This document shows positions 1 through 11,339 of a stretch of 64,000 bases of DNA, piece by piece. The number at the start of each line of letters is the position of its first letter. The first letter of the stretch is position 1. The stretch spans positions 4,092,001 to 4,156,000 of the forward strand of contig JAVHKY010000013.1 in the NCBI GenBank assembly GCA_035079385.1, in the 5' to 3' direction. A program made the position numbers and the translations under genes. Below the pieces are notes generated by a model. That model saw only the letters and a program-made list of their open reading frames with translations. It did not search any database and was not told where the DNA came from. The DNA comes from Aspidiotus rigidus. Taxonomy: Eukaryota > Arthropoda > Insecta > Hemiptera > Diaspididae.

Positions 1-246
1 CTCAGTGCGGTGACGGCGCAGAAGATACGCGTTTCAAAAATGACACACGCGACTGACTTAGAGGTCGACGAAAAGGGTACAATAGCGACGGCAGCTACTG
101 CCATCGAAATGGTTTTGTATTCTTTGTACACTCCTCCGAATCCCGAACCGATCAAGTTCCATGTGAATCGTCCGTTCCTTATGACCATTAAGCACAAACC
201 TACAAACGTGATTCTATTCTCCGGTATTATTCGTAAGCCCATGTAA
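1..246 (+). CDS. Serpin, C-terminal exon (gene enters from the left edge)
   Basis: The frame is open from base 1 and ends at TAA 244-246, so this is the 3' coding exon of a gene that starts outside the window. It reads as the C-terminal part of a serpin. The reactive-loop hinge is EVDEKGTIATAATA, followed by the exposed loop, then the strand motif FHVNRPFLMTIKHKPTNVIL and a typical ending FSGIIRKPM. Serpins trap serine or cysteine proteases by loop insertion after cleavage; in insects many regulate haemolymph cascades or are secreted in saliva. The small alanine/threonine hinge is what an inhibitory serpin needs. Counting from the hinge Glu as P17 puts P1 at Tyr and P1' at Ser, which would fit a chymotrypsin-like target. 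That assignment is inference, because the loop length is assumed to be standard. Confidence 0.88.
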   Translation, partial: LSAVTAQKIRVSKMTHATDLEVDEKGTIATAATAIEMVLYSLYTPPNPEPIKFHVNRPFLMTIKHKPTNVILFSGIIRKPM

Positions 247-300
247 GTCTGCATTTAACAAGTTTCTGTTTCCATATCTTTTCAATAGTAATTTTGCCTC

Positions 301-306
301 AATAAA
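301..306 (+). promoter_or_regulatory. Polyadenylation signal of the serpin gene
   Basis: A canonical AATAAA lies 55 bases after the serpin stop codon on the same strand, a normal distance for an insect 3' UTR. Confidence 0.6.
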
Positions 307-309
307 AAT

Positions 310-1640
310 ATATACTTTTTTACTTGACTAATTCGACTACTCAATAAACGATAGAAATATGGCAGGGAAAGGGGGTGAAGCAGTCCGATGATATTCAAAC
401 CGATTTAAAATTAAATGGAAATTAGGGAAAATATAATATGGCACGCTATATCTTTACGTAATTCATTGAGAAAATAGAGTCAGCAGAAGTTATCAGTTAT
501 CTGTCAGGAGTATGAAAGTGTTATAAAGGGGAGTAAGTGAAAAGTAAATTTTTTTTCTTTAACGTTGAAAAATCATAATTTGGTCCGAACGTGGAGAAGC
601 GGAAACCAAGTTCCAAAGCATACTTTTAAACGATAGGAATCATCGTGTGCTCTGAGGAAGTTGGATGTTTGGATGTATGCTGGAATCGTCCTGAAATGAC
701 ATTCGGCGAATGAGAGATGTCATATTTTTTGTTATTTCGTCGATGGCGAATAGGGATAAGTAAACACTCAGAACTACACTCTGTGAACCCCATTTTCGAG
801 TGGTTCCAAGTTGAGGGGAGCATTACCAAAGCATACTTCAAGATTCTGTTCTTTCTTGATATGTGCCGCAACGTATTGAATCGTATTCAAAAAGTTGATC
901 TTGGTGATACAGCCTATCTTCGATTCGTCTTCTTAAAATACGGACAGCAAATTTTGTTCTTCTCCTCACACATCTGGTTCCTTTAACGGTGCCTAGGAGA
1001 GAACTTTACTACTGAATTTCATCAAAGGCGAGATTCTACTCTGGTAACTGGAAATCGCGATGTGCCCTTCAGAAAGGGATCACGAAAAGATGATTGACCT
1101 TGGAACTCAAACGTTGAGTACGTATGATAGAAAATGCACACTTTCCAAGTTAAGCTCGTACGTCCACAAAAAATTAACTGCAAAAGTAGGTCGAGAACCC
1201 TTCGATACGTTTCACCGTGATATACACAAACAAAGTGTAATCCACTGTGATATCTTCACGGAAAGGAAATTTAAGAAACTCGATGTTTTATGATTCCAAG
1301 TCCAAAAGCATCGAAATCTAAAAGAAATAAAGTAATAAGAAATATTTTTTTTTTTTCAGTTTGATTTTCTTTTTAATGTTTTTCTTTTTTAGTTTTTTAA
1401 CTTTTTCGATCATTTAAATTTTACCTCTAAATTACCGACGTTCCTCTAATTTTCTGTTTTTTTGTCATTTAGTTTACCTTTCTGATACTTTTAATATAAT
1501 TCTCTGATCTCAATTTAAATTTCTTTCTTTTACTTTATTTCTCTTCAATTTTTTAAATTTATTTTCTTTTGGATTACAATTTGGAATTAAAAAGTTTTTA
1601 TTCGTCAAGTTCTTGTGTCTTTCTCTTCCTGCTAAAGTAT
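310..1640. other. Non-coding stretch without a supported gene
   Basis: Several short open frames occur on both strands, the longest about 90 codons, but none has a recognisable motif, splice context or matching neighbour. From about 1340 to 1620 the sequence is T-rich and low in complexity. I see nothing else that can be supported. Confidence 0.5.
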
Positions 1641-3010
1641 ATACCTTCAGTCCAGTGGGGCCGTGAGCGGATTTTCTGCCCTCTTCTCAGTAAGCATGTC
1701 CGCGAAATGAATCTTGCTTGAAAACAGGGGCATAAAGTCGGTCTTTGTCCCAAACCCGGCTCTCCCTTAGCTTTACGGCCTCCCCGAGCTTCATTTACCG
1801 AGGAAATCGATCAGGACTATAATTTCCACCAAACAATCGGTTTCTAGTTCCTTAGACTTCGTTTAAAGTCTCGAATGTGTGGAAAAGTCCCCTTCTTCTT
1901 ATGTGAGACTCACGTCCTTCGCTGAAGTGGGCCTCTCTCCGAATACCCTCTCTCAGTTCGCTTTCCTTCAAATTTCTGAGATAAATTTCCAATCACTTTT
2001 CATTAAAGAATTCGAATCTCTCTTGAGGATTTGCCTCTCCTCCAACTTCTGTATATTCAAGGGTGAACTTCTCGTGTTCCCTGAAGATATTAGAGTTCCG
2101 ATCGGCTCCTCTTTGGGTTATCTTCAAGGATCTTTTAGGGTTCCCTCACGAGGCACGTCTCTTATTAGTATCGATATGTCGATGACATATTGTGCCTTTG
2201 AGACGGTGCTGAGGACGCCTCGCATGAGTTCCTTCCGTACCCCAATTCCCTTTATCCTAGCATCAAGTTCACTTCAACTATTAATTTTCTGGATCTCGGC
2301 ATCTCTCTCACTCCTGACGGACACGAATACAACATTTACCGAAAGCCTACTTCCACTGATCTTTACATCGATTCGAATTCCTATTGCCACTCGAGAAATA
2401 CAGAGTCCCCTTACATTTCTACCATTCACCGTCTCGTGTTCCTCAACCGCGACTGTTCCTCACCTAATTGTGTTTGATAAAGAACTCGACCCGGAGAAAT
2501 GGCGGCATCACCCTAGAGTTCGACCTCATGGTCAGGAAAAAGCATGTTGCTAAGAGTCTTCGCCAGTGGACGTCTCTAGCGAGGCAGTCCCTCCCTCTCC
2601 CTCGAATGGATTCGCCTTCCCTATTTGGACAATTTTTTGAAAAAATTGACCGAGATCCTCAAATCTCACAGTCTTAAATCCGACTATACACTCATTTGAG
2701 TTCGTGTAAAGACCCCCTCTCCCCACCCTTAGGAAAATGTGGAGTCTATAAATTATATTACCTTGGCTGCCCAGCGCTCTACAAACTTCTCTGTCCGCTT
2801 CAATGAGCATAAGAAGACGTTTGACGAGAACCTAAAGACTAGAAGGTCCACCTTCGCAGAGTATTTAATTCAGGCTCGTCATCAGTTTGACCTCAACAGA
2901 TGCTACGCAATTCGCTTTGAACAAAGGTTCCCTCGTGGGAAAGCAATTGAAGACTTCGAGATTCGCTATCGGAGATTACGTGCTCAATAAAATCCTCCCT
3001 GAGTATGGGC
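1640..3010 (+). mobile_element. Decayed Penelope-like retroelement (RT plus GIY-YIG endonuclease)
   Basis: Reading across several frames gives the landmarks of a Penelope-like element in order. Near 2085-2125 is the reverse transcriptase stretch with PIGSSLG. At about 2168-2195 is the catalytic motif RYVDDIL. At 2283-2345 is INFLDLGISL followed by YRKPTSTDLYID, the characteristic region downstream of the catalytic box. From about 2730 is a GIY-YIG nuclease start (CGVYKLYYLGCPALY), and from 2796 its continuation RFNEHKKTFDENLK in another frame. Stops and at least two frameshifts separate these parts, so no intact protein can be made. The two open frames visible in the region, 1879-2553 and 2739-2990, are fragments of this relic, not genes. 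The ends are approximate; I found no terminal repeats. Confidence 0.82.
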
Positions 3011-4690
3011 TCATGTCTACTTATTTTGCGCTGCATCCTATTCAAAGGGTCGAACTTTAACAAGAAGTATTGATGCTGCAGAACCCATAATATGATCACC
3101 TCTTAACGACCGCAAGGCTGATGAAAAAGAAGTCAACGCTCACCTTAAAAACTTTGTTAATAATTTGACTTGGTTAGAAAGCGTCGGTTAATGACTCATC
3201 GGCGTCTCCTGTCTAGATCGGTGTTTTATCGGCGTCTCTTGTTAATTCCTGTTTGTAGTAGCTTATGCAACTTCTATTAATTTGCTGTTCTCATTTGATA
3301 ATGGCCACTGCGCCGAAAGTTCTTTGATTTCGTCTCGCTTGTTTACTACAATCAAGTTTCACGGTTGGTGACTGCGTGTTCTTCTGTTCTTGGTCAACAG
3401 CAGTTGATACGAGTATCAATTGAGAAATTGTAAATGTCTCTCATGGATGATATAGAAATTCACTGGCTGATGTGCTCTCAAGTTGCACTATAAGGGTAGT
3501 GATGGGTTAAAAAGTCGAAGGCACTCGTGTCACAATCGTAGAAACGAGTACCTACCAACACAAATTACAAATAAGAAATGAATGAAGGAACAATTCTTCG
3601 GTGAGCAAAAAATTCGAGCCGGGTAGCGCTCGTATCGCGCTCGATGAAAATGGAATATTGATGAGTAGTGCGAGTTATGGGCGGAAGGTTTCCTTAGATC
3701 GATCTGAATCAATTTTTATAACAGAAGGTGACTTATAGAAAATTTTACGCTCCACACATTTTGTTCTCTTCATTTTTGTCATAACTTTCTTTGTTCCCAA
3801 GTTATTTCAAGATTACCTACTCATGAAGGTTTCAGAGGGAAAATCGTTTTGATTTCGCTTTCAATTTACTCGTAGCAGATTTTAATGTCTCATAAAGGGT
3901 GACGTGATATACATTTAGTTCCTAATGTAAACCAAGGCCACGCCTGCCTCGTAACGTCATTAGCGGGTTGACATCTTAGCCTTGCTTCTATATTTTATTC
4001 TGTATACTTCAAATCTTTCAAATGGTTGTACGTTGAATTAATCCCAGTACATATTTTTTAATTTAGTGAAGTACTGTACTTCAAATTTAACCAACGAGAC
4101 GTACGGAAGCAAATCAAAGAATTATGGGCGAAAGAGGTTGGCCCAAGTTATTTCAAGTCCCAAGATAATGAATGGTTGCACCTACGGACACATGGACGGA
4201 CGTACGACTACAGAGTAAGGCTAGAGCAAACAAATAAAATATTTCAATAAACAATAAGTGTTTATTTTTAGTTTATACTACAAAGTTGATGCAAGATAAC
4301 GTCTTGATGTAGAAAGTAACTTGTTTATCATCTTCGAGGTCATAGTGCACACACGGACTCGAAGATGATAACGCGATATTATCAAAACTTCAATCTAGGC
4401 CTACATGAACCTAGGTAGAAGAATGAGATCAAATAGAACAAAGCTCGTCACCTTGTCTTAGGTATAAATAGAATTTTTTTCATTCTCCTTTCTCCCATTC
4501 AAACTCAAATATCGAAAATTTCCTTCGAAATAATTCTAAGTCTCAGTTCTTTTACACAAAGTAAGCCTGGAAGCTGTCCTTATGAAAGGCTAGATTCTCA
4601 AAATTTTTCCAAATTGGTCGACGTCAATCTCGCGATGAGGGTTCGAACTAGTCGGCCGATTATGGGAAACGTTCATAGGAAGCTAAATTA
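3010..4690. other. Non-coding, dispersed-repeat debris
   Basis: No coding potential was found. The phrase CCGGGTAGCGCT followed by an ATCGCGC box at 3618-3645 recurs near 58,465, which marks a dispersed element. The stretch near 4140-4200 looks like an old repeat with GGACGGACG runs, but I could not delimit it. Confidence 0.4.
4325..4371. repeat. Perfect 14-bp inverted repeat (hairpin)
   Basis: TTATCATCTTCGAG at 4325-4338 is matched by CTCGAAGATGATAA at 4358-4371, with a 19-base loop. It lies in non-coding sequence. Confidence 0.7.
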
Positions 4691-4697
4691 ATATGTA

Positions 4698-5408
4698 CAA
4701 GGGCGTATCCAGCGTCGAGAGGGCAGCAAAGTCACTTGCCCGACCTAGGAAGATCTGGTTATTTGTGGTTTTTGCTCATCAAAATAAAACGAAGTATCTC
4801 GGCTTGAAATGATTTTTATTTTTCTAGCTAGTTTTGATAACAAAAAGAAAAAAAAAAAAACAATATTGCGTGCGAAGCGAGCAAAAAAAAATGTTCTGGC
4901 GTAGCCAAATAAATAAAGATCATGTTTCAAGTCCATCACAGTTCGAACTATAAGTCTACGATGCAATATCGAATAATTGAGTGTTATGTGAGGAGGTTGT
5001 TCCGTTCGTTCGCCCTGCTTCTTGATCTAGTGTAAGCCTAGTTGACAATATTTTAAGCTAATAACTTTTGGGGGCCAAATAGGCAGCAAAGGGAAGCTCA
5101 CTCGCTTCGCTCGTTCGCCCCCTCCTCTGTGTAGTATGATACTATAACTAGTATAATGAAGGCTAAACAGTCTAGTTTCGCCTACTGTCTATAGTATAAT
5201 CCTGGAGGTCCTAGCCTAGTTCAAGTCCAGTATACTGTATGCTAGTACATAAGGAGAGGTAAGACGGACGCAAATTTCAGTAATAGGGCAAAGATCAGAG
5301 CAAATATATGAAACATGTCAAAATTTTTACGCATATTTTTTGAAAATGTTTTCCACTACCCGAAATCTCGTGTGCCCCTCCCGAGTCTGAAGGCTGGCTA
5401 CGCCCTTG
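4698..5408. mobile_element. TIR-bounded DNA element, 711 bp, non-autonomous
   Basis: The ends are inverted repeats: CAAGGGCGTATCCAGC at 4698-4713 and GCTGGCTACGCCCTTG at 5393-5408, with 15 of 16 positions complementary. No transposase frame is present, so it is a non-autonomous (MITE-like) copy. Inside it, about 4878-4935 is repeated in the opposite orientation at 47,361-47,408, which shows that the family is dispersed. The GCTTCGCTCGTTCGCCCC box at 5113-5130 recurs in the satellite region near 45-46 kb. I could not identify a clear target-site duplication, so the superfamily is left open. Confidence 0.65.
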
Positions 5409-5454
5409 AGCCAAAAAAAAAGAACTTCTAAAGCCTAGTTTCAGGCACGATCCA

Positions 5455-6800
5455 GTCGATCGAACCCACATCCCAGGAAGACTAGGCTAAAAAATAAGAG
5501 AAAATGGAAATAAATGCCGTCATAGTTTTTTTTTTCGTGGATTATGTTTAAAATGGTCTCCTGATAAACATAATAAAAATCCACAGCGATCAGAGAACGG
5601 GCCCTTTCCCCGAAGGAGGTCAAAGTACCACAAAAATTAGTTTTCGAAGAAGAAATCGAAAACTAAGCATCAGAGAAGAAAAAGTTTCAAGCAATGAAAC
5701 CAAAGAGCTTGTTTTGCGGTGAGAGATTGACTATAGAGTCTTGCAATGATCAAAACGGAAGCTTCTTGGTATCATTCTCTACATCGCCTGGACAATAAGA
5801 GATTCAGCAAGTTTGCCTAGTCCCATTGAACACGGAGTCGCAATCGATGTTTCACCGTGAGCTCACAACCTTACCTTAGAAGACAACGATTGGAGGGACA
5901 AGGATACCAGAACAAACACGTACTAAAAACTGCAAACTATCGAAATTAGGTTCTGCTTGTCTTCTGGGTTCTCTCCAAAGGACTGCAGGGGGAAAGAGGT
6001 GTCCACAATGGAAAAGCTCGAGAGCATAATACAGCAAAAACGTAGCGCATAAAATTCAGCCTGTGTTCAGTCCGAAAATAGAGCAGGATATGCTGGCCTG
6101 GCATGTTTACAGCTCCCTCAAAAGGTTGAAGGGGGAAGAAGACCAGCACAAACGGAACGGCACAACCCGGTACAAATGAATCCTCCAACCACAAAAATCG
6201 AAATGGGGAAGGGCTCGCTGGTACAGCCCCCCCCCCTTCAGCTTTTCACGTATCATACATTATGGTAAAGAGTGCATAAGAAACGATTTTCAAAATGTTA
6301 TCCATGGTAAGGAAAACTTCATTTTCATGTACGATGGGCAGTTGATTATAATTTTCTCAAAATAATATCGTTCAGCAAATTCTTCGTGACAATTAATTAA
6401 AACTAACACAATTAGTACACGTTTTATCGTACTAGCGAAATTTTAGAAATCGCTCAACGTTCAAACCAACTTTTCAGCTCAAGTTTTTATGCGAAGTTGA
6501 CATAATAGTGAAATTTGTAGGAAATTTGATGAGGAACAACTTTTGCTTGAACTTTTTTCTTCTTTGATGCTTAGTTTTCGATTTATTCTCTGCAAAATAA
6601 TTTTTGTGGTACTTTGACCCCCTTCGGGGGAGGGCCCGCTCTCCGATCGCTGTGGATTTTTAGTATGTTTATCAGGAGACCATTTCAAACATAATCCACG
6701 AAAAAAACATATGCCGGCATTTATTTCCACTTCAAAACCTAATCTGCCTGGGCTACCAGGAAAAACGGAAAAAAATGTACGAAAACATTCTAAAGCTTCA
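5455..6800. repeat. Long inverted repeat, arms about 200 bp
   Basis: The arm at about 5500-5700 is nearly the reverse complement of about 6540-6735, roughly 90 percent by eye over some 195 bases. The shared stretch includes the block GTGGTACTTTGACC in the right arm. Weaker similarity continues outward to about 5455 and 6775. The 840-base centre (5700-6540) has no supported gene; the short frames there and in the arms are chance products. This could be a foldback element or an inverted duplication. Confidence 0.7.
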
Positions 6801-6829
6801 ACAATAAGGGTATTACTACTCATTCTCGT

Positions 6830-7800
6830 AAATGAGAGAACGGCGAGGAAAAAACAGCGAATGGTTTCGATTTTCTCCTTGAAAAAGAAATTGAAGAAGT
6901 TTTTTTTTTCGAAAAATTCTACTCTTTATATTTCACGTTCATTATAGATTACCATCACTCTTTCTAGAAGTGAAGAGGTGGGAGAGTTGTCAAATGATCA
7001 CTAATCCTTTCTAAGTCGATTTCATTTCAACCGGTACGCTTCCGACCTAATCAAAAGTAGTATTTTTTCCTAGGTAAAACATGGTCTAGAAAATTTTTGT
7101 TACATAAAATCGGCAACAACCTTGCCGGTATTCATATTCAACTTTTTTCCGTTTTCTAAAGGAAAAAGGTCCGAAGAATGTCGTGTTATTCGAAAACCCT
7201 TTCGCTAATATAATACTTGATCATTTCAAGAAATTCTATAACCCTGTAAGGGTCCTACGTTAAAGAACTTCAAAAAAGAATTCAGCGGATGTCGAAACTG
7301 TCACTACAGGTGGTACGTTTTATAATCAAATCAGATATTTGTGGAAAAACTTCTCATGAAAGGAAGTTAGATTTCTGCAAAATGGCTCCGAGTGTCAAAA
7401 TTCGGCAATTCCTATTCGTGTACCTAGGTTCATGAACAGGTATTCCTTCATACAAACAGTTTGATTGTAAATCTTTTGAATTTTGAACCTATAACCTCGA
7501 TTTTGGAGACCATATCGCAAGAAAACTTTTTTACTTCCAATCAACTATACAATATAGTTGTGAAAAATGAAGCTTTTCACATAAAAACTATGCGGGAAGC
7601 CTTACGTGTATTTCTTTCATACCTATCATAAATAAAATTCGTTTTCTAGATGATGAGCTGAGACAGATTAGGTGGAGCGGAACATTACCGTAATCTGAGA
7701 TTGTGAACGAAGATAAGGATGGGTTAAGTTACTACGTTTAAATGATAAGCGTCACAAAGTCACTTCATTCGATCAATCGATGCATTCATGTTGTGCAGCA
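6830..7800. other. Non-coding stretch
   Basis: AT-rich sequence between the inverted repeat and the next gene. I see no open frame with support and no obvious repeat structure. Confidence 0.4.
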
Positions 7801-7814
7801 GTTGAGAGTGGTCG

Positions 7815-7821
7815 TTATAAA
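7815..7821 (+). promoter_or_regulatory. Possible TATA box
   Basis: The sequence GTTATAAATC lies about 65 bases before the ATG at 7882 on the plus strand, a plausible place for a core promoter. The start site itself is not recognisable. Confidence 0.3.
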
Positions 7822-7881
7822 TCATAGTAATAGCTTTATTTGTCTTAAGATCCGATTTGCGCGTACTTGTATTCGAAAAAT

Positions 7882-10800
7882 ATGGAAAACAAGATAAATG
7901 TAAACGAAATAGGGTCGCTCAAGTTCATCAAAGAGTTGGACCAAACATTGAAGGACATGATGAAAGAAGAATGCTTACAACAGTCACCAACGGATCTGAA
8001 GGCTATATCGGACTTACATTATAATTTGTTACGAATGAAACATCGTATCCGCAGAGAGAAAGTTCGAGACGCCAAAACCGCCCGCCTGGTCAGAATGCAT
8101 GGTCCACTGCAAAAGGAAGAAAAAGGTAAGTTACTCACTCAGATTTTGATAGTGTTTATTTACGCGATAGTCTCGAACGTGTAGGCCCTAAAAAAAGTGC
8201 AAGTCAGCAGGCGTAATTGACCCGCGCGGCTTGCGATCAGAATATCAAAATATTCGAAAAATTGAAAAAAAGTCTTAGCATAAAACAAGAAATTTTCGTA
8301 AGAATTTGAATAGGTACCCAGACAGTTGTGTATGAGTACATAAAATTGAGGCTTCTCATCGCATTTGGGCAAAATTAGAGACCGGATGTCTTGCGAATAG
8401 AGCACCGCTTGTATGTGCTCATTATTCGACTTAAAGCGTAATTTCGGTGCTAATAGAACTAGGCGAACTGAAATCCTGCTTTGTGGCCCGCTAATGATAA
8501 AAAGTTATTAATTCTTCGAATGAGGCCCGTGTGTTGAAAAAGTGCCCGCGTTTAATATATTGCGTATGCTGTTTTCATTCGAGTACAAGGCGTTATCTAT
8601 ACCGTTCATAAAATCATTCTTGCATCATATTGTGAATCCCAAGGACTGTCTGCACGAGTTTTTCTAACTCGAGTAAGAATGAAAAAATGGTGAATTGAGA
8701 ATTTCTTCTGATACTATGTACTCGTAGGTATATTTCACATTCTTGGTTTAGGAAGTAAATAGGCCCACCAAAAAGAAGTGAAATGAGTATGAATATATTG
8801 GCGCAGAGCATCCCTCTACCTTTTCTCTCCGTTTAGTACTTATTCAAACTCTTGTAGTTCAATATAATTTGCTACACCTTCGGGTGTACACTCTTCTTGG
8901 TAGAATCACCAACTGATAAGAGATCGTACGATTTTTCTTTATTCCGCGAAGAAAATATTATGAACATACAGACGATAAGGCGTCTCATTATTGAGCAAGA
9001 AAAGTACACACACCTGCAATCTTCATTTTGGGTGAGAAGTGACGAGGAATTGTGATTTTTGAAGAATATATTTCGCCTATTGCTAACGAAATTCGCTTTT
9101 CGAGTCCAACGAATTTTGCAAAGTTGCAAATAAAATTCACGTAACTTTATATTGACGTCAATTTTTTTCTGTGAACGTGATAGCGAATTATCACACCATC
9201 GATATCTAATGCCCTAACTTGAAAGCAAATCGCTTCAATAAATATTCTCTTTTCTGTAATAAACAGAAATTTTCTGTAATGAACAGAAATTTTCTGTAAT
9301 GAACAGAAAAAACTCCTCGCTTTTTTCTGCTACTCGAATAAATATTGAGTTCAAATTTAGGGTGAGGGTGTCATTGATTGCAGTAGTCTTCGAGGAGGGT
9401 TTGTTTTCAATGTATGGTCCTTGCTCAATTTCCGTTGTCTCCCGAATGCCCAAATCCCCGAAACTCACTCACCCGAACATCCAATTTCCCGAAACATATT
9501 TTCACGAACAGCCATTATCCCGAAGAACCGAATTCCAGAAAAACAATGCTCCCATGTCTCCAGAAGTTCTTCCAATTGTGACGGCGATTGCAGATTCGAT
9601 GACATGTCTTTCCGTCATTTTCGTCGCGGTCGTTTCTTTGAGAGCCCCCGCTCTGGTATTTGATTGAACCCTCCACGAAAAACACCTACAAATTCCGTTC
9701 GCAGGATTTGGGCGGGAGGCGTTTCAGGACTCGCGGCCGCCTTCCGCTTTATCTTAACAGTCAGTTTCTCAGCAGCACATTCTTCTCGGTTTGTTGCGTG
9801 ACTATACTGAGATTCATTCGGCCCCTTAAGAACTAGGATATCTGTTGAGAATCAGCACTGAATTGTTTGTGATGGCATCGTGCTGAACATTCTCCCAACC
9901 GAACTTTCCTGCAGTCCCAGTCTATTTTATCTTTCGTCATTCACCAGCAACGGAGGTAAACGAATCCATCTATTATTAAATTTCTTTTCTACTATTTCGG
10001 CCATGATTGCGTGCCCCAACTATACGGTAGTTAAAAAAGTGAAGAATGTCACGCATCAACACAACACTAACCTAATCATAGAAAATGCTACATGCCACAA
10101 AATTCCTCGAAATAAGGCGAGTGACACAGTATTTGACTACTTGCATGCACATTGCTGAGTTGTCACAATATTAGTTGTTTTTCAAGAATTTGATCATTCG
10201 GTTCAATGCTGACTGTTTGTGAGAATAGGTTTTGGGATATTGGATTTGGGAAACTGACATCCAGGTTAGTGCCATTACAATAAGTATTCATTTCTTCCAA
10301 GTCCTATCCTCAAGTACGGTAACTCCAAAGAACTTCTAATACTTGAATTATTGTTTCCTGTACTTCATCAAGCGGTAGGAAGAGAGAAAAAATAAAATGT
10401 AAAAATCAAATACTTTGAAAGGAACACCAATACAAAGCTCCACAGGTACGTGAGGGCGTTAAGTGCTAGAAAAAGGGGACGTGTAGGCTATCTAACTGAA
10501 AATACTTTCAAGTGCTCTGAGACATTAATCGAAGTAATGTTCCCATACAGAAAAATCAACGAAACTGAAACACAAACTCTCTCCCTTCCCCACCAAACCG
10601 CACTTTTCTGATCGCCACTCATTCCTCATCCGTCTTGACGACAATTTACAGTCACTTGTTTCACACATCCCTTCTCTTCTCATACATAATATTCATCTGG
10701 GTTCCCAGCCATACGGAGACCCAGGGTAATGAAAAAGTTAATTAAGCCACAAAAATTGCCACAAAACTTCCACGAATAAACTGTCGTCTTCTTCCCACTA

Positions 10801-11332
10801 AGAATGATCTCACCCACACAATTTACAGACAAATGGGTTACACTCTGGCAAAATCAAATCTCATTGAACAAATCAGATCAATTAAAACCATTACCATTCG
10901 CATGAGCTTCATCACACCAAGAATTCCACCACCTTAAACGTCTCCGAATTGGTCACACACGCTCACCTTCTTTCCAAGCTTCTTCCCCTTACATTTGAAC
11001 ATTGTAACCTCAACCCCTCCCTCACAGTCACGCGCATTTTCGCATGCCCATCTTTAGTTTCTCTCCGCCACACCACCAAATCTCACTATCCATCGAAATA
11101 ACTCTCGCCGATGACCTCCCATCTATTCAAAACATCATCTCTTATCTAAAAGCAGTAAATTACATCCAACGTATCTAAAATTGATTCACCATCAAGCTCA
11201 TAACCCAAGTGTAGTTTCAAGCTTGTAAAATAAAATAGGAAAAAAACTAACTCTGAATTTTTTGTTTCAGAAGTTGTGGTGGACATACGTGCATGGGAGA
11301 GATTAGGTCTCGTTCGGATATCCGTAGATTAA
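7882..11332 (+). CDS. Unrecognised small charged protein, two-exon model (101 residues)
   Basis: Exon 1 (7882-8125) starts at ATG and encodes a hydrophilic, Lys/Arg/Glu-rich stretch likely to be helical: it begins MENKINVNEIGSLKFIKELD and contains LRMKHRIRREKVRDAKTARL. It ends in phase 1 at a good donor (AAAG|GTAAGT). Exon 2 (11,271-11,332) follows a strong acceptor (TTTTTTGTTTCAG) and continues in the matching phase for 20 codons (EVVVDIRAWERL and on) to a TAA. The 3.1-kb intron contains a LINE relic and other repeats. No signal peptide, membrane segment or family motif is visible, so I do not assign a function. The first exon is fairly convincing. The second is inferred only from splice signal and phase, and a different downstream exon is possible. 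Confidence 0.42.
9251..9310. repeat. Three tandem copies of a 20-bp palindromic unit
   Basis: The unit TTTCTGTAATGAACAGAAAT is repeated three times with one or two differences. Each unit is itself an inverted repeat (TTTCTGT and ACAGAAA), so the array could form hairpins. It lies inside the intron of the two-exon gene. Confidence 0.8.
9441..9535. repeat. Periodic CCCGAA motif, spacing 15-16 bases
   Basis: CCCGAA begins at 9441, 9457, 9472, 9488, (as CACGAA) 9503, and 9519. The spacers are unrelated, but the distances are almost constant. An inverted-sense echo (TTTGGGATATTGGATTTGGG) occurs near 10,231-10,250. This resembles a decayed short-period repeat rather than coding sequence. Confidence 0.6.
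10560..11240 (+). mobile_element. LINE fragment: RNase H and C-terminal region
   Basis: Translation over several frames shows SHIPSLLIHNIHLGSQPYGDPG, which corresponds to the RNase H WVPSHTETQGNEK region. A C-terminal segment with LADDLPSIQNIISYLK follows. The order matches the better-preserved LINE at 12.6-15.2 kb, but stops and frameshifts are frequent. It is inserted in the intron of the 7.9-kb gene in the sense orientation. Confidence 0.6.
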
Positions 11333-11339
11333 ATAATAT

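Noticed and set aside
717..986. Overlapping short frames on both strands at 626-986
   Set aside because: No motif, no splice context and no similarity to any other part of the window.
3110..3210. Hammerhead-ribozyme-like phrases (CTGATGA at 3119; CCGATGAGTC and GAC on the minus strand near 3180-3205)
   Set aside because: Penelope-like elements can carry hammerheads, but the conserved GAAA part is missing and the second candidate lies on the opposite strand to the element.
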